The notes: generated by a model from the letters alone, not told the origin. A stretch of DNA of 41,138 nucleotides from Eubacteriales bacterium (GCA_030536555.1 JAUNPU010000009.1:1-41138), one strand, 5' to 3'. Shown: positions 24,554 to 33,848, numbered from the stretch's first letter. Numbers and translations are program-made.

Positions 24554-26008
24554 ATGAGTAATTCAGCACAATCATCAGCAAGTAACAGAATCAACGCATT
24601 ACTTGATGAGAACAGTTTTGTTGAAGTAGGCGCTTATATTACAGCAAGAAGCACCGATTTCAACATGACTGACAAGGAAACTCCGGCAGATGGTGTAGTT
24701 ACCGGTTATGGTACCATCGACGGCAGCCTTGTGTACGTGTACAGCCAGGACGCGTCTGTACTGGGCGGTTCCTTAGGTGAAATGCACGCAAAGAAGATTT
24801 CCAACATCTATTCCATGGCAACGAAGATGGGAGCACCGGTCATTGGACTGATCGACTGCGCAGGCTTACGTCTTCAGGAGGCAACCGATGCACTGAACGG
24901 ATTTGGTCAGATGTATTTGAGCCAGGTGATGGCATCCGGTGTTGTTCCGCAGATCTCCGCAATCTTCGGTACCTGCGGCGGCGGCATGGCTGTATCTTCC
25001 GCTATGGCTGATTTCATCTTCATGGAAGAGAAGAAGGCGAAGTTATTCGTGAACTCTCCCAACGCAATCGACGGCAACCGCATCGAGAAGTGCGACACCT
25101 CCTGTGCTGCATTCCAGAGCGAGGAGGCTGGTCTGGTAGACTTTACCGGAACTGAGGACGAGATTCTGTCCCAGATCCGCACCCTGATCTCCATCCTTCC
25201 GGCTAACAACGAGGATGATATGTCCTACGACGAGTGCAACGACGATCTGAACCGCATCTGCTCCGATATCGAGAACTGTGTGGGCGCGACCGATCTGGCA
25301 CTGGCTCAGATCTCCGATGACAACTTCTTTATGGAAGTGAAGAAGGCATATGGTCCGGGCATGGTAACCGGATTCATCCGTCTCAACGGAACCACCGTAG
25401 GCTGTGTGGCAAACCGCACCGAAGTATATGGGGACAACGGTGTGAAGGAAGCAGAGTACGAGGCAGTTCTGTCCTACCGCGAGTGCGACAAGGCAGCCAA
25501 GTTCGTATCCTTCTGTGATGCATTCAACATTCCGTTACTGACTCTGGTCAATGTCAAGGGCTACAAGGCAAGCAAGTGCACCGAGCGCCGCATTGCAAAG
25601 GCAGCAGGCCGTCTGACCTACGCATTTGCAGAGGCAAGTGTTCCGAAGGTAACCGTAATCGTAGGCGAGGCTTACGGCACCGCATATCTGACCATGAACA
25701 GCAAGTCCATCGGCGCAGATGTGGTATACGCATGGCCGAACGCTTCCATCGGCATGATGGATGCAACCGCAGCAGCGAAGATCATGTACGCTGACGAGAT
25801 CGCAAAGGCAGATGACAGCCTGGCACTGATCAATGAGAAGGCAGCCGCTTACCGCGACCTGCAGTCCAGCGCAGTAGCAGCAGCGAAGAGAGGATATGTG
25901 GATGACATCATCGAGGCGTGCGACACCAGAAAGCGCGTGATTGCAGCATTTGAGATGTTATTTACCAAGAGAGAGGATCGTCCTGACAGAAAACACGGAA
26001 CGGTTTAA
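24554..26008 (+). CDS. mmdA: CoA-type carboxyltransferase subunit (MmdA / transcarboxylase 12S-like)
   Basis: A 484-residue carboxyl transferase of the acyl-CoA family, with two crotonase-like halves. Diagnostic pieces are GYGTIDGSLVYVYSQD, SLGEMHAKKI, IFGTCGGGMAVSSA and a later GEAYGTAYLTMNSKS. It moves CO2 between a short-chain acyl-CoA and biotin; methylmalonyl-CoA is the most likely substrate from context. It is some 30 residues shorter than usual MmdA and rather divergent (for example WPNASIGMMD at the second oxyanion region), so malonyl- or glutaconyl-CoA are alternatives. ATG 24554 has GGAGG 8 nt upstream; the upstream in-frame ATG has none. First gene of a five-gene operon with biotin carrier and OadB. 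Confidence 0.85.
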   Translation: MSNSAQSSASNRINALLDENSFVEVGAYITARSTDFNMTDKETPADGVVTGYGTIDGSLVYVYSQDASVLGGSLGEMHAKKISNIYSMATKMGAPVIGLIDCAGLRLQEATDALNGFGQMYLSQVMASGVVPQISAIFGTCGGGMAVSSAMADFIFMEEKKAKLFVNSPNAIDGNRIEKCDTSCAAFQSEEAGLVDFTGTEDEILSQIRTLISILPANNEDDMSYDECNDDLNRICSDIENCVGATDLALAQISDDNFFMEVKKAYGPGMVTGFIRLNGTTVGCVANRTEVYGDNGVKEAEYEAVLSYRECDKAAKFVSFCDAFNIPLLTLVNVKGYKASKCTERRIAKAAGRLTYAFAEASVPKVTVIVGEAYGTAYLTMNSKSIGADVVYAWPNASIGMMDATAAAKIMYADEIAKADDSLALINEKAAAYRDLQSSAVAAAKRGYVDDIIEACDTRKRVIAAFEMLFTKREDRPDRKHGTV

Positions 26009-26026
26009 TAATGAGGTGACAGGTCT

Positions 26027-26806
26027 ATGAAACAGAATATGAAACGAGTATGGTTAGTATTATGCATGGTAGCCTGCTTATTCAGCCTGACCGCATGTGC
26101 CGGCAAGGCAGATGACGGCGGGGTTGAGCCTCTGGATCCGCAGATCGCTTCTCAGGTAAGCACGTCTACCGAGCAGTACCTTTCCATGATCACCAGCGTG
26201 ACCGGGGAAGAGGCAGCTACTGCAGAGGCGGAGCTTAAGAAGCAGAAGCAGACCGCTATGGCAGAGGCTGTTGCAGCCTGGATGAATGTTGAGAAGGATA
26301 CAGGCAGCCTGGTTCAGGTTGTGGCATCTGACGCGGAGGCTACCGAGGACGGCGGCTATTCCTGTACGGTCAATGCACAGTTTGAACAGCGTGCAGTGGA
26401 GTTCAAGGCATTCTACGAGGTGCAGGACAACTACCTGGTTCCGGTTTCCTTCTCCATCGCACCGGAGTATACCACCGGCGAGAATATGGCGAAGGCAGCT
26501 ATGAACACCCTGATGGGTATGGGAACCGTATTCTGCGTGCTGATCTTTATCAGCCTGCTGATTTCCTGCTTCAAGTTCATCAGCGTATTTGAGAACAAGA
26601 TGAAGGCGAAGAATGCTCCGGCAGCTCCGGCACCGGCAGCAGCACCGGTTGTGGCAGCTCCGGCAGAGGAAGAAGAGCTGGCAGACGATTTGGAACTGGT
26701 AGCAGTTATCACAGCAGCGATTGCGGCATCTGAGGGAACCTCAGCCGACGGGCTGGTTGTACGCTCCATCAAGCGTGCACCGGGTGCAAAGTGGAAACGG
26801 GCATAA
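26027..26806 (+). CDS. Lipoprotein-OadG fusion, gamma/delta-type subunit of the Na+ pump
   Basis: A 259-residue protein with a signal peptide and lipobox LTAC (C24), an extracytoplasmic DUF3887-like domain (about 35-148), one TM helix (163-187, GTVFCVLIFISLLISCFKFI) and a cytoplasmic Ala/Pro linker ending in the OadG-type tail ELVAVITAAIAASEG...VRSIKR. OadG subunits hold the carboxyltransferase to the membrane pump. Standard OadG is only about 80-120 residues and has no outside domain, so this subunit adds a lipid-anchored extracellular module of unknown use. It begins 18 nt after mmdA and precedes the biotin carrier. Confidence 0.8.
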   Translation: MKQNMKRVWLVLCMVACLFSLTACAGKADDGGVEPLDPQIASQVSTSTEQYLSMITSVTGEEAATAEAELKKQKQTAMAEAVAAWMNVEKDTGSLVQVVASDAEATEDGGYSCTVNAQFEQRAVEFKAFYEVQDNYLVPVSFSIAPEYTTGENMAKAAMNTLMGMGTVFCVLIFISLLISCFKFISVFENKMKAKNAPAAPAPAAAPVVAAPAEEEELADDLELVAVITAAIAASEGTSADGLVVRSIKRAPGAKWKRA

Positions 26807-26863
26807 CTTGTGAAGAAACTGAATATTTGCGAAAATGCATATTGAAACAGGAGGATTCTTATC

Positions 26864-27235
26864 ATGAAAAATTATACTATTACAGTGAATGGTAATGTTT
26901 ACGAAGTAACCGTAGAAGAAGGCGTTTCCACCGGCGCAGCACCGGTTGCAGCAGCACCGAAGGCAGCACCGAAGGCTCCGGCAGCAGCACCGAAGGCAGC
27001 AGCTCCGGCTGGCGCAGCAGGCTCCGTTGTAGTGGCAGCTCCGATGCCGGGCAAGATTCTGGCAGTGAAGGCGAATGCAGGACAGGCTGTGAAAAAAGGC
27101 GATGTGCTGATGGTTCTGGAAGCTATGAAGATGGAGAATGAGATCGTAGCTCCTCAGGATGGAACCGTTGCTACCATTAATGCAGCAGTTGGCGATTCCG
27201 TAGAATCCGGCGCAACTCTTGCTACATTAAACTAA
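26864..27235 (+). CDS. Biotin carboxyl carrier protein of the decarboxylase complex
   Basis: A 123-residue protein. A short N-terminal beta element ([19 protein letters not shown]) is followed by an Ala/Pro/Lys hinge (24-52) and a biotinyl domain with EAMKMEN, in which K89 carries biotin. It shuttles CO2 from the CoA- or keto-acid carboxyltransferases to the membrane pump. It is the only biotin domain in the operon, so both carboxyltransferases must share it. AGGAGG precedes the ATG. Confidence 0.95.
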   Translation: MKNYTITVNGNVYEVTVEEGVSTGAAPVAAAPKAAPKAPAAAPKAAAPAGAAGSVVVAAPMPGKILAVKANAGQAVKKGDVLMVLEAMKMENEIVAPQDGTVATINAAVGDSVESGATLATLN

Positions 27236-27272
27236 GGAAAAAATAAAGCAAGTTCCACATGGAGGGATTAAA

Positions 27273-28421
27273 ATGGATTATATTGCAACAACAATGTCTA
27301 ATCTTCTTCAACAGACGGCTTTCTTAAACCTGACCTTCGGCAACTTTCTGATGATTCTGGTAGCACTGGTATTCTTATATCTGGCTATCAGAAAGGGATT
27401 CGAACCACTGCTTTTGGTTCCGATCGCATTTGGTATGCTGCTGGTTAATATCTACCCGGATATTATGGCGAAGCCAGAAGATATGTCTAACGGTGTCGGC
27501 GGACTGCTTCATTACTTCTTCCTTCTGGATGAGTGGAGTATCCTTCCGTCCCTGATTTTCATGGGTGTTGGTGCGATGACGGATTTCGGTCCGCTGATCG
27601 CAAACCCGAAGAGCTTCCTGCTTGGTGCGGCAGCTCAGTTTGGTATTTACGCAGCTTACTTCATGGCAATCTTCATGGGATTCAATGACAAGGCAGCTGC
27701 AGCAATCTCCATCATCGGTGGTGCGGACGGCCCGACCTCCATCTTCCTGGCTGGTAAGCTGGGACAGACCGAGTTCATGGGACCGATCGCAGTGGCAGCC
27801 TACTCCTACATGGCGCTGGTTCCGATCATTCAGCCGCCGATCATGAAGCTTCTGACCACAGAGGAAGAGCGTAAGATCAAGATGGCACAGCTTCGTCCGG
27901 TATCCAAGCTGGAGAAGATCCTGTTCCCGATCATCGTTACCATCGTGGTATGTCTGATTCTGCCGACCACAGCACCGCTTGTAGGTATGCTGATGCTCGG
28001 TAACCTGTTCCGCGAGTCCGGTGTGGTAAATCAGCTGACCGAGACCGCAAGCAACGCCCTGATGTACATCGTTGTTATCCTGCTTGGTACTTCTGTCGGT
28101 GCATCCACCAGCGCAGAGGCATTCTTAAAGGTAACCACCCTGCAGATCGTTGCTCTGGGTCTGATCGCATTTGCATTCGGTACCGCAGCAGGCGTTATTT
28201 TCGGTAAGATCATGTGCAAGATGACCGGCGGCAAGGTAAACCCGCTGATCGGTTCCGCAGGTGTATCCGCAGTTCCGATGGCAGCCCGTGTATCCCAGAA
28301 GGTCGGCGCAGAGGCAGATCCGACCAACTTCCTGCTGATGCACGCAATGGGACCGAACGTAGCCGGTGTTATCGGTACGGCAGTAGCCGCAGGTACATTT
28401 ATGGCCATCTTTGGAGTATAA
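27273..28421 (+). CDS. Sodium-pumping decarboxylase beta subunit (OadB/MmdB/GcdB family)
   Basis: A 382-residue polytopic protein that decarboxylates carboxybiotin and uses the energy to export Na+. It has the conserved [12 protein letters not shown] (149-155 core, with the essential Asp) and the C-terminal [20 protein letters not shown] segment. Length and motifs are normal. GGAGG lies 7 nt before the ATG. Sequence alone does not tell which carboxyl donor it serves. Confidence 0.95.
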   Translation: MDYIATTMSNLLQQTAFLNLTFGNFLMILVALVFLYLAIRKGFEPLLLVPIAFGMLLVNIYPDIMAKPEDMSNGVGGLLHYFFLLDEWSILPSLIFMGVGAMTDFGPLIANPKSFLLGAAAQFGIYAAYFMAIFMGFNDKAAAAISIIGGADGPTSIFLAGKLGQTEFMGPIAVAAYSYMALVPIIQPPIMKLLTTEEERKIKMAQLRPVSKLEKILFPIIVTIVVCLILPTTAPLVGMLMLGNLFRESGVVNQLTETASNALMYIVVILLGTSVGASTSAEAFLKVTTLQIVALGLIAFAFGTAAGVIFGKIMCKMTGGKVNPLIGSAGVSAVPMAARVSQKVGAEADPTNFLLMHAMGPNVAGVIGTAVAAGTFMAIFGV

Positions 28422-28448
28422 GTTCAATATTAATGGAGGTAATGAATC

Positions 28449-29861
28449 ATGGCAGAGATACAGAAAAAGCCGGTTAAGATCGTGGAAACCGTCCTGCGTG
28501 ACGCACATCAGTCCTTAATCGCAACCAGAATGAGCACCGATCAGATGCTTCCGATCATCGAGAAGATGGATCAGGTGGGCTACTACGCAGTAGAGTGCTG
28601 GGGCGGCGCTACCTTCGATGCTTCCCTTCGTTTCCTGAAGGAAGATCCCTGGGAGAGACTGAGAAAGTTAAAAGCCGGATTTAAGAACACCAAGCTGCAG
28701 ATGCTGTTCCGCGGACAGAATATTCTGGGATACAACCACTACGCAGATGACGTGGTAGAGTACTTCGTACAGAAGTCTGTTGCCAACGGTATCGATATCA
28801 TCCGTATTTTCGACTGTCTGAATGACCTGCGCAACTTACAGACCGCAGTGAAGGCAGCCAACAAGGAGAAAGCTCACGCGCAGATCGCTCTGTGCTACAC
28901 CCTGGGTGACGCATACACCCTGGACTACTGGAAAGACATTGCCAAGAGAATCGAAGACATGGGCGCAGATTCCATCTGTATCAAGGATATGGCTGGTCTT
29001 CTGACTCCGTACTCCGCTCAGGAGCTGGTAAGTGCTCTGAAGGAGTCCACCGAGCTTCCGATCGATCTGCACACCCACTACACCTCCGGTGTTGCTTCCA
29101 TGACCTACTTAAAGGCGATCGAGGCAGGCTGCGATATCATCGATACCGCTATGTCACCGCTGGCACTGGGTACCAGCCAGCCGGCTACCGAGGTTATGGT
29201 AGAGACCTTCAAGGGAACTCCATACGATACCGGTCTGGATCAGGACAAGCTGGCAGAGATCGCAGATTACTTCGCACCGATTCGTGAGGAGGCTTTAAAG
29301 AGCGGTCTTCTGAATCCGAAGGTTCTGGGCGTGAACATCAAGACCCTGCGCTATCAGGTGCCGGGCGGCATGCTGTCCAACCTGGTATCCCAGCTGAAGG
29401 AAGCAGGCAAGGAAGACAAGTACCGTGAGGTGCTGGAGGAGATCCCGCGTGTTAGAAAAGACTTTGGTGAGCCGCCGCTTGTTACCCCGTCCTCTCAGAT
29501 CGTGGGTACTCAGGCTGTTATGAACGTAATCGCAGGCGAGCGCTACAAGTTGGTTCCGAAGGAGTCCAAGAAGATCATGCTTGGCGAGTTCGGTCAGACG
29601 GTTAAGCCGTTCAACGCAGAGGTTCAGAAGAAGATCATCGGCGATGAGACTCCGATCACCTGCAGACCTGCTGACCTGATTCCGCCGCAGCTGCCGCAGT
29701 TCGAGAAGGAGTGCGCACAGTGGAAGCAGCAGGATGAGGATGTACTGTCCTACGCTCTGTTCCCGAAGGTAGCAGAGGAGTTCTTCAAGTACAGAGAAGC
29801 ACAGCAGACCAAGGTTGATGCCACCGTGGCAGACACCGCAAGCAAGGCTTATCCGGTATAA
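28449..29861 (+). CDS. Pyruvate/oxaloacetate carboxyltransferase subunit (OadA / transcarboxylase 5S-like), no biotin domain
   Basis: A 470-residue HMGL-like TIM barrel with the metal-binding VLRDAHQS (D18) and DLHTHYTSG (H208, H210) and the CO2-accepting lysine in IKDMAG (K179). It transfers CO2 between oxaloacetate/pyruvate and biotin. It ends after the post-barrel PYC-type region and has no biotinyl tail, so it must use the separate carrier at 26864. This two-subunit form resembles the 5S subunit of transcarboxylase. Last gene of the operon, with a strong terminator 12 nt after the stop. Confidence 0.92.
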   Translation: MAEIQKKPVKIVETVLRDAHQSLIATRMSTDQMLPIIEKMDQVGYYAVECWGGATFDASLRFLKEDPWERLRKLKAGFKNTKLQMLFRGQNILGYNHYADDVVEYFVQKSVANGIDIIRIFDCLNDLRNLQTAVKAANKEKAHAQIALCYTLGDAYTLDYWKDIAKRIEDMGADSICIKDMAGLLTPYSAQELVSALKESTELPIDLHTHYTSGVASMTYLKAIEAGCDIIDTAMSPLALGTSQPATEVMVETFKGTPYDTGLDQDKLAEIADYFAPIREEALKSGLLNPKVLGVNIKTLRYQVPGGMLSNLVSQLKEAGKEDKYREVLEEIPRVRKDFGEPPLVTPSSQIVGTQAVMNVIAGERYKLVPKESKKIMLGEFGQTVKPFNAEVQKKIIGDETPITCRPADLIPPQLPQFEKECAQWKQQDEDVLSYALFPKVAEEFFKYREAQQTKVDATVADTASKAYPV

Positions 29862-29873
29862 TGTAAGCATACA

Positions 29874-29920
29874 GAAGCCGGAAACTCTCAGATAGAAGGG
29901 AGTTTCCGGCTTCTTTTTTT
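29874..29920 (+). terminator. Terminator of the carboxyl-transfer operon
   Basis: GAAGCCGGAAACTC (29874-29887) pairs perfectly with GAGTTTCCGGCTTC (29900-29913), followed by seven T. Confidence 0.95.
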
Positions 29921-30022
29921 CTGCCTGCAAGCCGGAAAATGCACCGGTGACGTATTTTGCGATCTGTAGGAAACAAAATGGGAATCATTTTTGAGTTCAC
30001 AGTTGAATTTGAAACAAAACAG

Positions 30023-30050
30023 TTGATTTCTGGTCACGTTCTGTTATAAT
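30023..30050 (+). promoter_or_regulatory. Promoter for the EAL-Hpt-HD-GYP cluster
   Basis: TTGATT (30023-30028), a 16-bp spacer and a perfect TATAAT (30045-30050). The start would lie near 30057, leaving a leader of about 75 nt to the chosen ATG at 30131. Confidence 0.7.
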
Positions 30051-30130
30051 ATACGCAAAAGGTGCTAATTTTGACATTTTCTGGTGAAACGACACCATTC
30101 TGGCATAGAAGTGTAGGGGGGATTCGCGAT

Positions 30131-32200
30131 ATGTCCAGTTATATCATTGATAAGAATTATCAGCTGCTCTGCTTCGATGAAGGGACAAAGCGCAGGTTCC
30201 CTGATCTTCAGGTGGGGGACATCTGTTACAGGGAATTTAACAAGACGGATACGCCCTGTAAGGGATGCAGATGCTTTTTGAATCGGGACGTGAACAAGAC
30301 CCGCTACTATAACCGTACCATCCAGAAGGAGGTAACTGCCAGCTTCAACCGTCTGATCGGTCCGGAGGATGACGAGCATTATCTGGTCCTGATTGATGAG
30401 CAGGATGCGGCGGATGGAAAAAGCAGCGGGGAGGCAGACGGGACAGACAGCCAGAGCGGCATGGACGAGGATATTGATGAGATCGACCTGCTGACGGGGC
30501 TGTACCGGTATCGGACTTTTGCGTCCCGCGCCATTGAGCTGCTGAGGCAGAAGCCCATGGATAAGTGGGTGATGCTTGCCATTGATATCGAGCATTTCAA
30601 GCTGTTCAATATTCGGTTCGGAGACAGCGCCGGAGACCGGATCCTGAATGAGATCGGTACCTATCTGAATGCCCTGAAGGAGCAGGAGCCGCAGGGCTGT
30701 GAGGTGGGCTACTGGGGTGAGGATGATTTCTATGCGGTGCTGCCGGAGGACGAGGGGCTGATTCAGCAGATTTACGATGATATTGCCCGTCTGATAGCCG
30801 GCTTTGGACGGGAGAACCGGTTCCGCCCCTGCGTCGGCGTGTACCGTCTGGCGCAGCACACCAGCTTTCGCGGCATGTGTGACCGGGCACAGCTGGCTGT
30901 GACGGCGGCGAAGAACAGCATTCATGCCAAGATCATCTGGTTTGAGGAAAGCATGCTGGGTGGCATGGAGAAGAAGCAGCATATGCTGGAGGCTGTGGAG
31001 GCAGGGCTTAAGAACCGGGAGTTTGTGATATATATGCAGCCCAAGTGCAACCTGAATACAGGCAAGGTGGTGGGGCTGGAGGCGCTGGTGCGCTGGAAGA
31101 AGCCGGACGGACAGATCATACCGCCGGGTGAGTATCTTCCTTATATGGAGAATGTGGGACTGATTACGGAGCTGGATCTCTATGTGTGGGAGGAGGCGTG
31201 CCGGGAGCTGCGCGGCTGGATGGACAATCCGGAGCATGTGCTTCTGCCGGTTTCGGTCAATGTGTCGATTGTGGATATCCATGCCATTGATGTGCCCCAG
31301 GTGCTGCAGCAGCTGACACAGAAGTACGGGATTCCGGCAAAGTGTCTGGAGATTGAGATCACGGAAAGTGTCTATGCGAAGGAGCAGGAGCTGGTGATCT
31401 ATACGGTGCATCGGCTTCAGGAGCTGGGATTTACAGTGCTGATGGATGATTTTGGAAGCGGGTATTCTTCTCTGAACATGCTGAAGGACCTTCCCATCGA
31501 CATTTTAAAGATCGACATGAAGTTCCTGGAGCTGGAGGGCGAGAGCCGGGAGAAGGGCATCAGTATTCTGCAGTCGGTCATCCGGCTGGCGAACCTGATG
31601 CATCTGAAGGTCATCGCCGAGGGTGTGGAGACCATGGAGCAGACAGACCTTCTGCTGAAGCTGGGATGTCTGTACGGACAGGGCTATTACTATTACCGCC
31701 CCATGCCCATGGAGGAGATCTACCAGCTGCTGAATCAGAAGAACAAGGTGGACATCCGCGGCATCCGCTCACGGGAGATCGAGTACATTGATACCTCGGA
31801 TCTGTTCAGCGACCATATTATCAGCGATGTGGTGATGAACAATATTCTGGGGGCGGTGGCATTTTATGAGATTCGGGAAGGGAAGCCGGTGATCACCCAT
31901 ATCAATGACCATTACTGCAAGCTGGTAGGGATCAATCTGATGGATATGGAGGACCGGACGGACTTTCTCATGGATTTTTACAGTGAGCGGGACCGGAACA
32001 ACCTGATTGCAGGATTTCAGGAGGCTTATGAGAACCGGATTCAGGGAGCGAAGCGGATTATTCGCAGGAAGCGCAGGGATGAGATCCTGTGGCTGCTGGA
32101 GGGTATATATTATCTGTGGGAGCATGAGGGAAACCACTGCTTCTGTGTGACCTGCCAGGATGTGACGCAGGAGCATCTGCGCAAGATGCTGGAATGCTAG
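30131..32200 (+). CDS. Cytosolic PAS-like / degenerate GGDEF / EAL / PAS phosphodiesterase with Cys-rich front end
   Basis: A 689-residue protein with no TM helix. Residues 1-100 form a PAS-like domain containing ICYREFNKTDTPCKGCRC, a Cys cluster that could bind metal or sense redox. GGDEF follows (about 120-270) with the signature changed to GEDDF (about 196-200), so it is probably not a cyclase. The EAL domain (about 290-540) is intact: E317-A-L, VSVNVS, LEIEITES, LMDDFGSGYSSL, IAEGVET, GQGYYYYRP; c-di-GMP hydrolysis is expected. A C-terminal PAS-like domain completes it. ATG 30131 has AGGGGGG upstream; an in-frame GTG (30062) lies too close to the promoter. The Hpt gene follows after 28 nt. 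Confidence 0.88.
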   Translation: MSSYIIDKNYQLLCFDEGTKRRFPDLQVGDICYREFNKTDTPCKGCRCFLNRDVNKTRYYNRTIQKEVTASFNRLIGPEDDEHYLVLIDEQDAADGKSSGEADGTDSQSGMDEDIDEIDLLTGLYRYRTFASRAIELLRQKPMDKWVMLAIDIEHFKLFNIRFGDSAGDRILNEIGTYLNALKEQEPQGCEVGYWGEDDFYAVLPEDEGLIQQIYDDIARLIAGFGRENRFRPCVGVYRLAQHTSFRGMCDRAQLAVTAAKNSIHAKIIWFEESMLGGMEKKQHMLEAVEAGLKNREFVIYMQPKCNLNTGKVVGLEALVRWKKPDGQIIPPGEYLPYMENVGLITELDLYVWEEACRELRGWMDNPEHVLLPVSVNVSIVDIHAIDVPQVLQQLTQKYGIPAKCLEIEITESVYAKEQELVIYTVHRLQELGFTVLMDDFGSGYSSLNMLKDLPIDILKIDMKFLELEGESREKGISILQSVIRLANLMHLKVIAEGVETMEQTDLLLKLGCLYGQGYYYYRPMPMEEIYQLLNQKNKVDIRGIRSREIEYIDTSDLFSDHIISDVVMNNILGAVAFYEIREGKPVITHINDHYCKLVGINLMDMEDRTDFLMDFYSERDRNNLIAGFQEAYENRIQGAKRIIRRKRRDEILWLLEGIYYLWEHEGNHCFCVTCQDVTQEHLRKMLEC

Positions 32201-32228
32201 TTTTAGTTTTGAAAGGATGGGGAATGAT

Positions 32229-32597
32229 ATGTCAGACGAGATGAGAGATACACTGACTCTGGCGGGAATCAATATGGAGACACTGCTGGAGCGGCTTGGG
32301 CAGAATGAACTGCTGCTGCACAGGCTGCTGGGAAAGTTCCTGGAGGACAAGAACTACGGGATACTGGAAGAAGCCATGAGAAGCGGAGACCGGGAGAAGG
32401 CGCTGACTGCCTCCCACACGCTGAAGGGCATATCCGGGAATCTTTCCATGGACCAGCTTTATCAGACTGTGACGGCGCAGGTGGAAGCAATCCGCGCCGA
32501 TGACTGGAACCGGGCAAAACAGGCCATGCCGGAGATTACCATGCTGTATGAGAATCTGCGCAGCGGCATCGGCACCACATTGAAGAAGGCGAACTGA
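32229..32597 (+). CDS. Hpt-domain phosphotransfer protein
   Basis: A 122-residue stand-alone histidine phosphotransfer domain. ASHTLKGISGNL carries the phosphoacceptor His (H63 with this start) and the Gly that opens the site. An ATG 12 nt upstream (32217) is possible but has a poorly spaced ribosome site. Hpt proteins relay phosphate between hybrid kinases and response regulators; a response regulator is the next gene, and no kinase is in the window, so the donor must be encoded elsewhere. Confidence 0.88.
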   Translation: MSDEMRDTLTLAGINMETLLERLGQNELLLHRLLGKFLEDKNYGILEEAMRSGDREKALTASHTLKGISGNLSMDQLYQTVTAQVEAIRADDWNRAKQAMPEITMLYENLRSGIGTTLKKAN

Positions 32598-32621
32598 ACA
32601 CGGATTAGAGAAAGGACAGGA

Positions 32622-32647
32622 CCCCCCGGATTTTTTTGGGGGGGGGG
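32622..32647 (+). promoter_or_regulatory. Six-C / ten-G hairpin at the ribosome binding site of the HD-GYP regulator
   Basis: C6 (32622-32627), a loop of GGA and seven T, then G10 (32638-32647) ending 6 nt before the ATG at 32654. The G run is also the only Shine-Dalgarno-like sequence, so pairing with C6 would hide it. The homopolymer is long enough to slip during replication. No normal GGAGG is present. Sequencing error in the run length is possible. Confidence 0.55.
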
Positions 32648-32653
32648 TAGAAA

Positions 32654-33754
32654 ATGGAACAGCAGAAACAGCTTATTCTGATTGTAGATGACGATGAAAT
32701 CAACCGGGAGATCCTGTGGTGCATTTTCGGGGAAGACTTTCAGGTTGAGACTGCCGAGAACGGCAGAGAGGCGGTGGAGAAGATTCTCTCCATACCGGGC
32801 CGGTACAGTGCAGTGCTTCTGGACGTGGTGATGCCGGAGATGGATGGAATCGAAGTGCTCCGTCTGCTCCATGACAGAGGGCTGCTGGAGCAGATGCCGG
32901 TTTTTATGATTACTTCTGAGACAAGTACGGAGTATATCAGGGATGCCTATGAGCTTGGCGCCATGGATGTGATCGGCAAGCCGGTGATTCCCTATGTGGT
33001 GAAGCGACGGGTGGAGTCCGTGCTGGAGCTGTTTGCAGCCAGAAAGAAGCTGAGCAGCCAGGTGGATATTCAGAAGGAAAAGCTCTATGAGAATGCTCTG
33101 CTGATTCAGGAGCTGAATGTGGGCATGATCGAAGCCATGGCAACGGCAATCGAGTTCCGGGATGTGGAGTCCGGCGGTCATGTACAGCGGATCCGAAGCA
33201 TTACGGAATGTATGCTGACACGCACGGAGCTTGGAAGCGGGTTCAGCCGGCAGCAGATCGATGATATCGCTCTTGCCTCTGTCATGCATGATGTGGGGAA
33301 GATAGCGATTCCGGACGAGATTCTCAACAAGCCCGGCAGACTGACTGCGGAGGAGTTCGAGATCATGAAGACCCATTCGATTCAGGGGGCGCTGTTTTTG
33401 GAGAGTATTCCGGTGCTTCGCCAGAACAGCATCTATCAGTACGCCCATGATATTGCCCGTCACCACCATGAACGCTGGGACGGGAACGGATATCCGGACC
33501 GGCTGAAGGGGGACGAGATCGCCATCTGGACCCAGATCGTGTCTCTGGCAGATGTGTACGATGCTCTGAGCTGTAAGCGGGTCTATAAGGAGGCATTTAC
33601 CCGGGACCGGGTGAACGAGATGATCCGGACCGGTCAGTGCGGGAGGTTCAATCCGAAGCTGCTGGAAGCCTTCTTCTCCGTGGAGGAGGAGATTGCCCGG
33701 ATGTATTTGCCGGAAGCATTGGAGGCGGAAGAAAGAGCGAGGGAGTGCGGATGA
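32654..33754 (+). CDS. Response regulator with HD-GYP phosphodiesterase output
   Basis: A 366-residue protein: REC domain (1-125) with acidic pocket VDDD, phosphoacceptor D57 in LLDVVMPEMDG, and the conserved Lys in GKP; a helical linker; HD-GYP domain (about 145-350) with H212-D213 (MHDVGKIAIPDEIL), HHHERWDGNGYPD (G279-Y-P) and LADVYDAL. HD-GYP proteins hydrolyse c-di-GMP, in part to GMP. All core residues are present. The partner Hpt is encoded just upstream, so phosphorylation probably sets phosphodiesterase activity. Its ribosome site is the unusual ten-G tract. Confidence 0.92.
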   Translation: MEQQKQLILIVDDDEINREILWCIFGEDFQVETAENGREAVEKILSIPGRYSAVLLDVVMPEMDGIEVLRLLHDRGLLEQMPVFMITSETSTEYIRDAYELGAMDVIGKPVIPYVVKRRVESVLELFAARKKLSSQVDIQKEKLYENALLIQELNVGMIEAMATAIEFRDVESGGHVQRIRSITECMLTRTELGSGFSRQQIDDIALASVMHDVGKIAIPDEILNKPGRLTAEEFEIMKTHSIQGALFLESIPVLRQNSIYQYAHDIARHHHERWDGNGYPDRLKGDEIAIWTQIVSLADVYDALSCKRVYKEAFTRDRVNEMIRTGQCGRFNPKLLEAFFSVEEEIARMYLPEALEAEERARECG

Positions 33755-33848
33755 GAGGGGCGGCGCTGACAAAGCAGCGGGAACGGAAATAAGGTGACGC
33801 AGCCGGAAGGTAGCGGGGCTGCAGGTATGTGATACAAGGTATGGGGAT

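Noticed and set aside
30065..31411. Minus-strand 448-residue open frame opposite the EAL gene
   Set aside because: Antisense shadow; the plus strand holds clear GGDEF and EAL motifs.
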